From assembly GCA_002336915.1 (NCBI GenBank), contig DDET01000019.1, forward strand, positions 187,064 through 218,545: DNA of 31,482 nt, in the 5' to 3' direction. The stretch comes from Bacteroidetes bacterium UBA1947. GTDB lineage: Bacteria > Bacteroidota > Bacteroidia > Chitinophagales > Chitinophagaceae. The translations under genes and the position numbers were made by a program. Below are positions 23,727 to 31,402 of this stretch, piece by piece; position 1 is the stretch's first letter, and the number at the start of each line of letters is the position of its first letter. A model generated the notes under the pieces. It saw nothing but the letters and a program-made list of their open reading frames with translations. It was not told the origin of the DNA and did no database searches.

Positions 23727-23897
23727 TTCCGCGGAAATCAGAAATGGGGATAAAGTGGGGATAGCTTCCCCGCGAGAAAGCAAAAAAATACAGAAGGCTA
23801 AAGGACTGAGCGATAAGCTCTTATTAAAGAGCATGGCCATATAAAATGCTGCTGCATTTACGATATATCCACAATACAAACTTTGTTGAAAGTCCGC

Positions 23898-24122
23898 CTA
23901 CCTGTTGTTCGTTCCTGTTACAAAGCAGGAATCATTAGTAGAGGGATTTGAAGCCTGGCACTCCTTAAGTGCGTCTTTCTGTGTGGTTTTGCCTATAAAA
24001 TAGGATTCGTATGTCCGCACGTTATGGGTGGTGACATAACAAGTACACGTATAGTCGCGGTGACAGGAACTAGAGAGTATAGCTACGATACCAAGGATGC
24101 TATATACTACTGCCTTCTTCAT
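23898..24122 (-). CDS. Small lipoprotein of unknown function (74 aa)
   Basis: The start at 24122 gives MKKAVVYSILGIVAILSSSC, a signal peptide ending in a lipobox-like SSSC, so the mature protein probably begins at Cys20 and is lipid-anchored. The upstream in-frame start (24155) would add 11 residues of MPIFKKFKKMH and is less likely. The mature part is about 55 residues with Cys in CTCYVTTHN, LKECQAS and NDSCFVT, which may form disulfides. I know no family with a named function. It stands alone between pyrG and dnaN. Confidence 0.65.
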   Translation of the reverse strand: MKKAVVYSILGIVAILSSSCHRDYTCTCYVTTHNVRTYESYFIGKTTQKDALKECQASNPSTNDSCFVTGTNNR

Positions 24123-24413
24123 GTGCATTTTTTTGAATTTTTTAAAGATCGGCACGGGGCCAATTCAATTATGGCGTTAAATTAATAAAAAAATGGAAGA
24201 AGGAACAAAATTTAGCCCGGAATCCTGAAAAAAGAGATGTGCGTGCTGACTGTGGGCTTTGGCTCACGTGGTAGCGGGAGCATATATTAGGGAAAAATGG
24301 GGTGGGAATACAAAAAACAGCATCGCGTGAGCCAGCGCAAACAGTTAAGTCCTCCAGGGAGAGAACAACCGGTAAATAAGAAAGAACAACTGACAAAAAA
24401 GCTATTGCGGCAC

Positions 24414-24443
24414 TTATTCACCATTATTTACAGGTTATCCACA
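24414..24443 (+). promoter_or_regulatory. Three phased DnaA boxes before dnaN
   Basis: TTATTCACC (24414), TTATTTACA (24424) and TTATCCACA (24435) start 10 and 11 bp apart, on the same strand. The third is a perfect DnaA box and the first two each have one mismatch to TTATNCACA. They end 26 bases before the dnaN -7 box, so they could be a DnaA-binding site for dnaN control or part of an origin. Confidence 0.6.
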
Positions 24444-24469
24444 TACCTACCAAAAATCCTCCAAACAAT

Positions 24470-24477
24470 TATCTTTG
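24470..24477 (+). promoter_or_regulatory. Putative -7 promoter element of dnaN
   Basis: TATCTTTG matches TAnnTTTG exactly, 21 bases before the ATG at 24499. It overlaps the in-frame start at 24475, which argues against that start. Confidence 0.6.
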
Positions 24478-24498
24478 CCTTCAAACCAATTTTATCAA

Positions 24499-25620
24499 AT
24501 GCGTTTCATCGTTACCTCAACCGCACTGCTTAAGAACCTGCAGCAAATAAGCGGGGTTATCAGCTCCAACACTGTGCTTTCCGTACTGGAAGATTTTTTA
24601 TTTGAACTGAAGGGCAATACCCTTACGCTGACGAGCACCGACCTGGAAACGATGATGCGTGTGCAGCTGGATGTGAACGATGCACAGGGCGATGGCCGCA
24701 TTTGCATTCCTTCGAAAATATTGATGGACTACCTCAAGAATCTGCCTGAGCAACCCATCACCTTTAATATAAACGAAGCAGACCTTTCGATAGAAATGTC
24801 GAGCGATGTGGGTAAGTACCGCATAGGCGGAGAGAAGGCAGATGACTTCCCGAAAGAACCTGCACCGGGTGATGCCACGAGCTTTAACATGTCTTCGATA
24901 GCACTTGTTGAAAGCATCAACAAAACGCTATTCGCAGTAAGTGGAGATACGCTACGCCCTGCAATGACGGGTGTATATTTTGAGCTGGCTAAGAACGGTA
25001 TCACTTTCGTGTCGACAGATGCACACAGGCTGGTACGTTTCCGTCGTGATGATGTAGCCTGTCCGAATGCTGAAGGTTTTGTAGTGCCTAAAAAGCCATT
25101 ACAACAGCTGCGTGCTACACTGCCTGCGGATGATTCTCAATTACAATTGTCGTACAACAGCAGTCACCTGTTTGTGAACAGCAATCGCCTGAGCATGAGC
25201 TGCCGCCTGATAGATGCACGCTTCCCGGATTATAAAGCGGTGATACCTACGGATAACCCCTACAAGCTGACCATCAACAGAAATGATTTTATAAGTGCAC
25301 TGCGCCGCGTGAGCATATTTGCCAACAAGACCACCAACCAGGTAGTGCTTGATATAAACGGTAATTCCCTGCAATTGAGCGCACAGGATATTGACTTCTC
25401 GTATGAAGGCAAGGAGACACTTAACTGCCAGTACAGCGGCGAGGATATGAAAATAGCCTTCAATGCCCGCCTGATGGTGGAGATGCTTGCCAACATGAAC
25501 AACAGCGATATACAAATGGAGCTGAGCACACCGACACGTGCGGGCATTGTGCGCCCTGTAGAAGTTACAGAGCATGAAGACGAACTGATGCTGCTGATGC
25601 CGCTGATGGTGGGTGTATAA
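24499..25620 (+). CDS. dnaN: DNA polymerase III sliding clamp (beta subunit)
   Basis: DnaN forms the dimeric ring that tethers DNA polymerase III to the template. The 373 residues begin MRFIVTSTALLKNLQQISGVI and show the three-domain clamp repeat. Typical features are LEDFLFELKGNTLTLTSTDLE in domain I, LRPAMTGVYFEL and FVSTDAHRLVRFR in domain II, and the C-terminal LLMPLMVGV, close to the usual MPMR(L/V) end. I chose the ATG at 24499 because the upstream start at 24475 lies inside a -7 promoter element and would add eight odd residues. A strong terminator follows. DnaA boxes upstream suggest control by DnaA or closeness to an origin; no dnaA gene is in the window. Confidence 0.98.
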   Translation: MRFIVTSTALLKNLQQISGVISSNTVLSVLEDFLFELKGNTLTLTSTDLETMMRVQLDVNDAQGDGRICIPSKILMDYLKNLPEQPITFNINEADLSIEMSSDVGKYRIGGEKADDFPKEPAPGDATSFNMSSIALVESINKTLFAVSGDTLRPAMTGVYFELAKNGITFVSTDAHRLVRFRRDDVACPNAEGFVVPKKPLQQLRATLPADDSQLQLSYNSSHLFVNSNRLSMSCRLIDARFPDYKAVIPTDNPYKLTINRNDFISALRRVSIFANKTTNQVVLDINGNSLQLSAQDIDFSYEGKETLNCQYSGEDMKIAFNARLMVEMLANMNNSDIQMELSTPTRAGIVRPVEVTEHEDELMLLMPLMVGV

Positions 25621-25641
25621 CCCCAAACCCCTAAAGGGGCT
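25621..25641. repeat. Dispersed CCCCTTTAGGGG-type repeat, inverted copy 3
   Basis: CCCCAAACCCCTAAAGGGGC, read on the other strand, is GCCCCTTTAGGGG then TTTGGGG, like the copies at 814-835 and 5867-5888. It begins at the base after the dnaN stop codon. Confidence 0.6.
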
Positions 25642-25652
25642 TTATCTTATTT

Positions 25653-25684
25653 AAATCTCCCGCATCAGCGGGAGATTTTTTTTT
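25653..25684 (+). terminator. Intrinsic terminator of dnaN
   Basis: AAATCTCCCGC and GCGGGAGATTT form an 11-bp perfect stem with a 4-base loop (ATCA), with a run of nine T from 25676. It lies 32 bases after the dnaN stop. This is the clearest terminator in the window. Confidence 0.9.
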
Positions 25685-25709
25685 GTGATAAGTATTCGTG
25701 TGGATTGTT

Positions 25710-25794
25710 CAACCCCTTCGGGGTTGCGTGCTATCGGATACTTCATGTCCCCGGATTGCATCCGGGGCTATTAATGTTGAACCCCTTCGGGGTT
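25710..25794. repeat. Dispersed composite palindromic repeat, copy B
   Basis: CAACCCCTTCGGGGTTG (25710-25726), CCCCGGATTGCATCCGGGG (25749-25767) and AACCCCTTCGGGGTT (25780-25794) follow in the same order as copy A at 17874-17952. The central palindrome is identical in both, including the following GCTATT. Confidence 0.8.
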
Positions 25795-25839
25795 GCTGAG
25801 CGTAGTAACCATTACTAGGAAGGATGGCGTCCGGATAAA

Positions 25840-25915
25840 ATCGATATCCGTACGATCGATATTTCGTCCCTACGGAACTAGCAAATTACCTAAGGGAACT
25901 GGGAATCTTATTCCC
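25840..25915. repeat. Further palindromes between dnaN and murI
   Basis: ATCGATAT occurs twice (25840-25847 and 25855-25862). A TCCCTACGGAA stretch at 25867-25877 and a hairpin GGGAAT/ATTCCC (25901-25915) follow. Together with copy B this fills the 315-bp gap with repeat-type sequence. I see no gene. Confidence 0.5.
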
Positions 25916-25935
25916 GGCATGTTGCTCTTAGTGTA

Positions 25936-26763
25936 TTAAAGGGATAAATGCAGATGTTGCGAGTGTACTTCTTTGCCAAAGAAAATGGAACCGTGTTTAT
26001 CAAAATCCCCGGGAGAATCGGTAGTGTAGAATTTCACTTCTCCATTGCGGCTTATCCTGCTTTCCATTTCTGGATGGCGCTTAAGGTATTCTTCCAGGCT
26101 CTGTGCCACTATATCGCCCTGTGCTACCACGGTGATATTTGCGGGCAAGTGTTTTTTGATCTTATTCATAAGCAGGGGGTAGTGCGTGCAGGCCAACAGG
26201 ATAGTATCGATATCAGGGGCCTGTTCTAATAATTCGTCAAGGTATTTCTGCACATAGAAGTCTGCACTCTCTGATTCGTAGTCACCCTCTTCCACGAGCG
26301 GAACCCACATAGGACAGGCTAGCTGGTGGATCTTTATATCGGGAAAGAAATGAGCTATTTCAATTTTGTATGAGCCGGAATTGACGGTACCGGCTGTGCC
26401 CAGTACACCGATGGATTTCGTTTTGGTATAGTTGCCTATCACCTCGGCACTGGGGCGAATTACACCGAGTACACGCCTGCCCTGGTCTAATGCAGGCAGG
26501 TCTTTCTGCTGGATAGTGCGCAGTGCTTTTGCCGAAGATGTATTACAGGCTATAATGACCAAGGGGCACCCCATCTTGAAAAACTCCTCTACACACTGCA
26601 GGGTATATTCGTACACTGTTTCGAAAGAACGATTGCCATAGGGCGCGCGGGCATTGTCGCCAATGTAGATGTAATCGTATTGCGGCAGGCGGGCAGCTAT
26701 GGACTTAAAGACCGTTAAGCCCCCGTAACCTGAATCGAAAATACCTATAGGATGAGATGCCAT
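25936..26763 (-). CDS. murI: Glutamate racemase
   Basis: MurI converts L-glutamate to D-glutamate for peptidoglycan. The 275 residues begin MASHPIGIFDSGYGGLTVFK with the substrate-binding Asp10 and Ser11. The two catalytic cysteines are in place: Cys73 in IIACNTSSA and Cys192 in LLACTHYPLL. Other family motifs seen are APYGNRS (40-46) and GTAGTVNSG near 122-130. The ATG at 26763 gives the standard N-terminus. It is on the same strand as the following (upstream) secreted-protein gene, 53 bases away, and the two may share a transcript without an obvious functional link. Confidence 0.98.
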   Translation of the reverse strand: MASHPIGIFDSGYGGLTVFKSIAARLPQYDYIYIGDNARAPYGNRSFETVYEYTLQCVEEFFKMGCPLVIIACNTSSAKALRTIQQKDLPALDQGRRVLGVIRPSAEVIGNYTKTKSIGVLGTAGTVNSGSYKIEIAHFFPDIKIHQLACPMWVPLVEEGDYESESADFYVQKYLDELLEQAPDIDTILLACTHYPLLMNKIKKHLPANITVVAQGDIVAQSLEEYLKRHPEMESRISRNGEVKFYTTDSPGDFDKHGSIFFGKEVHSQHLHLSL

Positions 26764-26816
26764 TGCGCGATAAAAATAAAGAATGCCCCGATACCGGCAG
26801 CTTATTTCTTTCTTAA

Positions 26817-27251
26817 CTACCTGCTGTCATATGGCACGGCACTTACTTTGACTGCATCGGGCTTTAAAGGCTCAGCTGTTCCCGCACCAGATCTAAAGAC
26901 ACTCAGTGTAATATCCAGTTTCGTATCGGCCCAGGCCTTTACCGTAATATTATCTATTGACTTCCTTACATAACCTTTGCTTTTCACCCAAACCCTGTAG
27001 GTACCAATGACCATGCGATTGGTGAGGTAATTACCTGCACTGTCGGTAGTAGCCGAGGCGATGATGTCATCGATGTTGTATACGTAAACCTCTGCCTCCG
27101 GGATAGGCAGTCCTTCTTCGGTAGTTACCTTGCCTGAAATCGTGCCCTTAATAACAACAGTATCTTTGACCGAGGCAGTATCCTTAGTGTTTTGTGCCGA
27201 TGCAGGAACAAGGGCTGTGCATAACAGGAGTGCTATAATTAAGTATCTCAT
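26817..27251 (-). CDS. Secreted protein with carboxypeptidase regulatory-like domain
   Basis: The start at 27251 gives MRYLIIALLLCTALVPASAQ, a signal peptide cut near residue 20. Upstream in-frame Mets would add a hydrophobic but unusual MIFEYYLYMFKYIG segment and are less likely. Residues about 37-120 form a carboxypeptidase regulatory-like (beta-sandwich) domain: GTISGKVTTEEGLPIPEAEVYVYN, then TDSAGNYLTNRMVIGTYRVWVKSKGY. Such domains are common in outer-membrane and secreted Bacteroidota proteins. No TonB-dependent receptor body follows, so here it is a single-domain protein of 144 residues. It has no T9SS tail. Confidence 0.75.
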   Translation of the reverse strand: MRYLIIALLLCTALVPASAQNTKDTASVKDTVVIKGTISGKVTTEEGLPIPEAEVYVYNIDDIIASATTDSAGNYLTNRMVIGTYRVWVKSKGYVRKSIDNITVKAWADTKLDITLSVFRSGAGTAEPLKPDAVKVSAVPYDSR

Positions 27252-27352
27252 GCCAATATATTTAAACATATAAAGATAATATTCAAATATCATGCCTACA
27301 TCCGTGGCCGGGCGGGTATAAAGGCTAAGTATATGCTAATAGTTTACAGCGT

Positions 27353-27384
27353 TTTGGACAGGGGCCTATAAACCTTTAACTTTG
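27353..27384 (+). promoter_or_regulatory. Full Bacteroidota-type promoter of korB
   Basis: TTTG at 27353-27356 and TAACTTTG at 27377-27384 are separated by 20 bases, an exact fit to TTTG-N20-TAnnTTTG. The predicted transcript start near 27389 lies about 4 bases before the ATG at 27393, so the mRNA would be almost leaderless. Confidence 0.75.
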
Positions 27385-27392
27385 CCGGAATT

Positions 27393-28430
27393 ATGAGCGA
27401 GGTTCTAAGTCCGCAAAAGCCCGCACTGACGGCAAAAGATTTTGCCACCGACCAGGAAGTGCGCTGGTGCCCCGGCTGCGGCGACTATTCAATATTAAAA
27501 CAAGTACAAACCATACTTCCCCAGATAGGCATTGCCAGGGAGAATATCGTTATTATATCAGGTATTGGCTGCAGTTCACGGTTCCCGTATTATATGAATA
27601 CCTTTGGTATGCACTCCATACACGGGCGTGCTACTGCAATTGCATCGGGACTCAAGGCAACAAGACCCGAACTGAGCGTTTGGATAGTAACGGGGGACGG
27701 GGACGGCCTGAGCATAGGCGGCAACCATACCATACACCTGTTGCGCCGCAACTTTGATGTGAACATATTACTGTTCAACAACCAGATATACGGGCTTACT
27801 AAGGGGCAATACTCACCTACATCGGAAGAAAACAAAATAACAAAGAGTACGCCGTTCGGCAGCCTCGATCATCCCTTCAACCCGCTGGCACTGGCCATGG
27901 GTGCAGATGCATCGTTCATAGCACGCAGTATGGACCGTGACCCGAAACACCTGCAGGCGATGCTGCTACGCAGCCACGGGCACCATGGTTCGTCATTATT
28001 AGAGATATACCAGAACTGCAACATCTTTAATGATGCTGCCTTTGAAATATATACCGAGAAAAGCTCTAAGGCTGATGAAGCTTTATTCCTTGAGCAAGGA
28101 CAGCCACTGATATTTGGAGCAAATAAAGATAAAGGCATAAAGCTGGATGGCTACAAACCACAGATAGTGAGCCTGGCCGAAGGGCATAGCGCTGATGATC
28201 TCTGGATACACGACGAGCGCGATTTCTTTAAAGCCCAGATACTTACCCGCTTCTTCGACAATGCCGCTACCCCCGGCCATCTGCCCCGGCCATTCGGTGT
28301 GTTCTTTGCACACGAAAGGCCAACGTATGAAGATGAAATGCGCCTGCAGGTAGAGGAAGCCATTGCCACAAAAGGCCCTGGCGACCTTGATAAACTGATA
28401 CAAGGCAAGGAAACCTGGGTTATTGAGTAA
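27393..28430 (+). CDS. korB: 2-oxoacid:ferredoxin oxidoreductase beta subunit
   Basis: The beta subunit binds thiamine diphosphate and passes electrons from 2-oxoglutarate (or pyruvate) decarboxylation to ferredoxin. The sequence shows CPGCG (26-30), SGIGCSSRF with Cys60, and the TPP motif GDGDGLSIGGNH (101-112) ending in NN at 129-130. HGRATAIASGLK is also typical. At 345 residues it is of normal length for KorB. The alpha (gamma-fused) partner, korA, is not next to it: the upstream gene is on the other strand and the downstream gene is a flippase. KorB is by far the best match, but PorB-type substrates cannot be excluded. Confidence 0.92.
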   Translation: MSEVLSPQKPALTAKDFATDQEVRWCPGCGDYSILKQVQTILPQIGIARENIVIISGIGCSSRFPYYMNTFGMHSIHGRATAIASGLKATRPELSVWIVTGDGDGLSIGGNHTIHLLRRNFDVNILLFNNQIYGLTKGQYSPTSEENKITKSTPFGSLDHPFNPLALAMGADASFIARSMDRDPKHLQAMLLRSHGHHGSSLLEIYQNCNIFNDAAFEIYTEKSSKADEALFLEQGQPLIFGANKDKGIKLDGYKPQIVSLAEGHSADDLWIHDERDFFKAQILTRFFDNAATPGHLPRPFGVFFAHERPTYEDEMRLQVEEAIATKGPGDLDKLIQGKETWVIE

Positions 28431-28438
28431 GGCAAAGG

Positions 28439-28507
28439 TCAAAAGTTAAAACCTAAAACCTTAAGGAATATTAAGACCACTTTTTGCGTTTGACTTTTTA
28501 CTTTTGA
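28439..28507. repeat. Imperfect inverted repeat between korB and flippase
   Basis: TCAAAAGTTAAAA (28439-28451) pairs with TTTTTACTTTTGA (28495-28507) with one mismatch. The right arm includes the -7 element of the flippase gene, so the stem could also affect its promoter or terminate korB. Confidence 0.5.
28499..28506 (+). promoter_or_regulatory. Putative -7 promoter element of the flippase gene
   Basis: TACTTTTG matches TAnnTTTG exactly and ends 23 bases before the TTG start at 28530. It is part of the right arm of the inverted repeat there. No well-spaced -33 TTG is seen. Confidence 0.45.
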
Positions 28508-28529
28508 CTTACAATCATTCTACCGGACA

Positions 28530-30032
28530 TTGGGTTCACTTAAAAAACTTGCAGGGCAAACAGCATGGTATGGAATAAGCTCCATATTTGCGCGGCTGCT
28601 TAATTATTTACTGACCCCATACCTTACTGCATACCTCAATCCTGCTGACTATGGTGAGATGAGCATGCTTTATGCTGCTATCCCCTTCATGAATGTGTTG
28701 TTCACCTACGGGATGGAAACAACATTTTTCCGCTTCAGTAATAAGGATGAGAACGGGCAGCATGTGTTTAATATCAGCAGCCTCTCCATACTGTTTAGTA
28801 CTTTGATATTTACGGGGCTTATTATCATCTTCAGGGACCCGGTGGCTGTACTGCTACGCGTGAATGAACATCCGCAGTTCATCACCTGGTCGGCATGGAT
28901 CATAGGGCTTGATGCACTTACTACCCTGCCCTTTGCTAAGTTGCGCCTGGAAGGCAGGCCGCGCAAATATGCATTCATTCGCGTGTCGGGCATATTGCTG
29001 AATATAGCCATCACCGTTTTTTGTTACAGTATGCTGCCCGGCATTGCGAAGGCACATCCCGGTAGCCTGATAGCAAGCTGGTATGATCCGAACATGGGTA
29101 CAGGCTATTACATCATAGCAGGTGTGGCCATGTCGGCTTTCACGTTTATTTTATTATTGCCCCAGTTCTTTTCCATACGCCTTGAATGGGATAAGAAATT
29201 ATGGAAACAAATGCTGGTGTATGCACTGCCTATTATGGTGGTAGGCTTTGGTGGTGTCATAAATGAAACTTTTGACCGTGTGATGCTGGGCTGGTGGGGT
29301 CCGGGCGACTTGCACCAGCAAAAAGTACAGGTGGGTATTTATGGTGCCTGTTACAAATTATCTATACTGATCAGCCTCTTTGTGCAGGCATTCAGGCTAG
29401 GCGCTGAACCCTTCTTTTTTAAAGAAGCCAAAGACAGCAGTGATGCTCCTAAAACCTATGCACGTGTTATGAATTACTTCGTGATCGTCATTTGCAGCAT
29501 GTTCCTTTTTGTAATGTTGTATATAGATATCTGGAGAGAGTTCATCCGTAACAAGCAGTTGTGGGCGGGTTTGAGTGTAGTGCCTATATTGCTTATTGCC
29601 AACATGTGCCTGGGTGTTTATTACAATCTTTCCATTTGGTATAAGCTGAGCAACAACACCACTGCCGGGGCCGTAATAACCATAGGCGGTGCACTTGCTA
29701 CGCTCGTCATTAATTACCTGTTCATTCCGCAATACGGATACATGGCCTGCGCCTGGGCCACGCTTGCCTGCTATGGTGGCATGATGGTAGCATCTTACAT
29801 TTGGGGGCAAAAGGTATACCCCGTACCTTATAATTTGCGCAAAGTGTTGTACTTCTTTACGGTAATGCTGGCCTTCTATGCATTGCAAAGTATAGTGGTG
29901 AACTATACAAGTAACTTGTGGATACACAGGCTTACAGGCACCATACTAATGATCAGCTACGCAGGTTTTATATTAAGGACGGAAGGGAAAGAATTAAAAG
30001 GATTGCCGGTGATAGGCAAATATTTTTCTTAG
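28530..30032 (+). CDS. Polysaccharide flippase (Wzx/MATE-like, MOP superfamily)
   Basis: This 500-residue inner-membrane protein is of the polysaccharide-biosynthesis flippase type, moving lipid-linked glycans across the membrane. It begins (M)GSLKKLAGQTAWYGISSIFARLLNYLL, the standard opening of Bacteroidota members, and has about 14 hydrophobic helices. The mid-protein helix LVYALPIMVVGFGGVINETFDRVMLG is characteristic. The start is TTG at 28530, as no ATG lies near and the next Met is internal. No other polysaccharide genes adjoin, so its substrate is unknown. Its stop overlaps that of the convergent AraC gene by 2 bases. Confidence 0.88.
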   Translation: MGSLKKLAGQTAWYGISSIFARLLNYLLTPYLTAYLNPADYGEMSMLYAAIPFMNVLFTYGMETTFFRFSNKDENGQHVFNISSLSILFSTLIFTGLIIIFRDPVAVLLRVNEHPQFITWSAWIIGLDALTTLPFAKLRLEGRPRKYAFIRVSGILLNIAITVFCYSMLPGIAKAHPGSLIASWYDPNMGTGYYIIAGVAMSAFTFILLLPQFFSIRLEWDKKLWKQMLVYALPIMVVGFGGVINETFDRVMLGWWGPGDLHQQKVQVGIYGACYKLSILISLFVQAFRLGAEPFFFKEAKDSSDAPKTYARVMNYFVIVICSMFLFVMLYIDIWREFIRNKQLWAGLSVVPILLIANMCLGVYYNLSIWYKLSNNTTAGAVITIGGALATLVINYLFIPQYGYMACAWATLACYGGMMVASYIWGQKVYPVPYNLRKVLYFFTVMLAFYALQSIVVNYTSNLWIHRLTGTILMISYAGFILRTEGKELKGLPVIGKYFS

Positions 30033-30892
30033 GCCAACAGCTCACATGGCTTCATACCCGTAGCTTTTTTGAAAGCAGTGCTGAAATGGGAGATACTGCT
30101 GTAGCCTAGCGAGTTTGCTACATCAGACACTGATTGTCCTTGCTGCTGCAGCAATTGCCTTGCCTTGCTGATGCGCAGTTCCTGCTGGTATTCGTGTATT
30201 GTTTTTCCCACCAGCGCCTTGAAGCCCTTCTTCAGGTAACATTCATTCATTGCTACTTTGCGCGATAGTTCCTTTATCGTAAACGACTGATCGATGTTTT
30301 GCTCTATGATGCGCCTTGCATCCATCACTTTTTCGCGCTCAGTATCGTGTGCAAGAAAACGGCAGGCCGGTACCTGGCATACTGTAAAAGGAAGCGTGAT
30401 CAATTCTATTGCGCGGCGTAGCAAATGCAGGGCAATCTCACTTTCCTGCAATGCCTGTAAAAGTGGTGTGATTGCATGTGTACCTTCCAGCTGCTGCAGC
30501 AGGTTTTTTGTTTGCGCACAAATGGAAAATTGCTGTTCCGTAGTTTGGTCAAAACTGAAAGGCATATTTGCCATCAATACCCCGGCCGGATATTGGGCAA
30601 AAAATGCTGGCAGGAATTCCAGCCAGCATATTTTGGCAGCAAAAGGTTGTTCTTCAGAAGGCTGTATGTATGCCAGCTGAAGGCAAAATTCGCTATCAGC
30701 CACTGGGAATAATAGGAGCCTTGCATGCTCCTCGGGCAAAGCACTTTCGGAGAAGTTCACATCCAGCCACTCAGCTTTTATGCATGTGCTGATATCCAGT
30801 TCCACGCTATTGAGTACCTGTACATTCTGGCCAAGTACCCGCTCCAGCGGGAAGTGTGAATGAATGGAAGTTATTTCTTTAGTTTTTTGCAC
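30029..30892 (-). CDS. AraC-family transcriptional regulator
   Basis: The last 100 or so residues form two helix-turn-helix motifs of the AraC/XylS type: FTIKELSRKVAMNECYLKKGFKALVGKTIHEYQ, then SKARQLL and VSDVANSLGYSSISHFSTAFKKATG. The N-terminal 180 residues are a variable ligand or dimer domain that I do not recognise. It resembles regulators of the Bacteroidota set that respond to small molecules, but no inducer is shown. The reading frame extends to a TTG at 30901, yet that TTG lies on the -7 box TATCTTTG, so transcription would begin after it. I therefore used the GTG at 30892, which would be almost leaderless. Confidence 0.85.
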   Translation of the reverse strand: MQKTKEITSIHSHFPLERVLGQNVQVLNSVELDISTCIKAEWLDVNFSESALPEEHARLLLFPVADSEFCLQLAYIQPSEEQPFAAKICWLEFLPAFFAQYPAGVLMANMPFSFDQTTEQQFSICAQTKNLLQQLEGTHAITPLLQALQESEIALHLLRRAIELITLPFTVCQVPACRFLAHDTEREKVMDARRIIEQNIDQSFTIKELSRKVAMNECYLKKGFKALVGKTIHEYQQELRISKARQLLQQQGQSVSDVANSLGYSSISHFSTAFKKATGMKPCELLA

Positions 30893-30898
30893 GCGCGG

Positions 30899-30906
30899 CA
30901 AAGATA
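30899..30906 (-). promoter_or_regulatory. Putative -7 promoter element of the AraC gene
   Basis: On the minus strand this reads TATCTTTG, an exact TAnnTTTG match. It covers the TTG at 30901 and so rules it out as the start if this box is used. No -33 TTG is seen. Confidence 0.45.
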
Positions 30907-31064
30907 ATGAGATTGCCGGGTAATGTGGAAAATGTGCGGGGAATACGACAGTCTGATGACAATTTTTTAATTTGGGGCTAATGTTCTTATTTGAACTATT
31001 ATTCCAATTCCTGTTCTTCCTTATCGTCTAGATCATCTTCAGGGGTTTTGTAATTGCCTTTGTA

Positions 31065-31280
31065 ATGGTCTATCTATTTCCGAGATTCCGGGATAGCGGG
31101 ATTAGGGATAAAGTGATCCACGAGTTCTACTACGGCAGCTATTTTGGCGACGGCCCAATAAGAAGGGCGAAGATCATCGGCTTTGCATGGCTACTGATCA
31201 TTCTTTTCGCAATAGCTGCGCTACTATTTTATATATTCTTCGGTTCCCATGTTCCTTTGAGCAATGAAAATTGGAACTGA
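31065..31280 (+). CDS. Small membrane protein of unknown function (71 aa)
   Basis: The ATG at 31065 opens an ORF whose product starts MVYLFPRFRDSGIRDKVIHE and has one strong membrane helix near 40-60 (IIGFAWLLIILFAIAALLFYIFF). The N-terminal 35 residues are polar with several charges. No signal-peptide cut is likely. I recognise no family. It follows a 160-base gap after the divergent AraC gene and is convergent with the histone-like gene. Confidence 0.55.
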   Translation: MVYLFPRFRDSGIRDKVIHEFYYGSYFGDGPIRRAKIIGFAWLLIILFAIAALLFYIFFGSHVPLSNENWN

Positions 31281-31354
31281 GCAGCAAAGCAAACATGATA
31301 TGGGGAATTAATATACCGGAAAGAATATAAAGTATCCTGGGTTTGGGTAAAAGA

Positions 31355-31385
31355 AAAAGAGACTGTGGGTTATACAGTCTCTTTT
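31355..31385 (-). terminator. Intrinsic terminator after the histone-like gene
   Basis: AAAAGAGACTGT and ACAGTCTCTTTT form a 12-bp perfect stem with a 7-base loop. On the minus strand it is followed by TTCTTTTACC. It lies 17 bases beyond the stop at 31403 and may also stop the convergent small membrane gene. Confidence 0.75.
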
Positions 31386-31402
31386 CGATCGCTAAAAAAA
31401 TC

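Larger units (their letters stand above)
24123..24498. other. Intergenic region upstream of dnaN
   Basis: About 375 bases between the divergent lipoprotein gene and dnaN. Its left half is AT-rich with no gene. The right end holds three phased DnaA-box-like sites (24414-24443) and the dnaN -7 element. Confidence 0.6.

Noticed and set aside
24297..24533. 78-aa ORF on the plus strand
   Set aside because: It covers the DnaA boxes, promoter and start of dnaN in another frame, and shows no family pattern.
29397..29927. 176-aa ORF on the minus strand
   Set aside because: Antisense to the flippase; rich in His, Tyr and Gln from reversed hydrophobic codons, with no motif.
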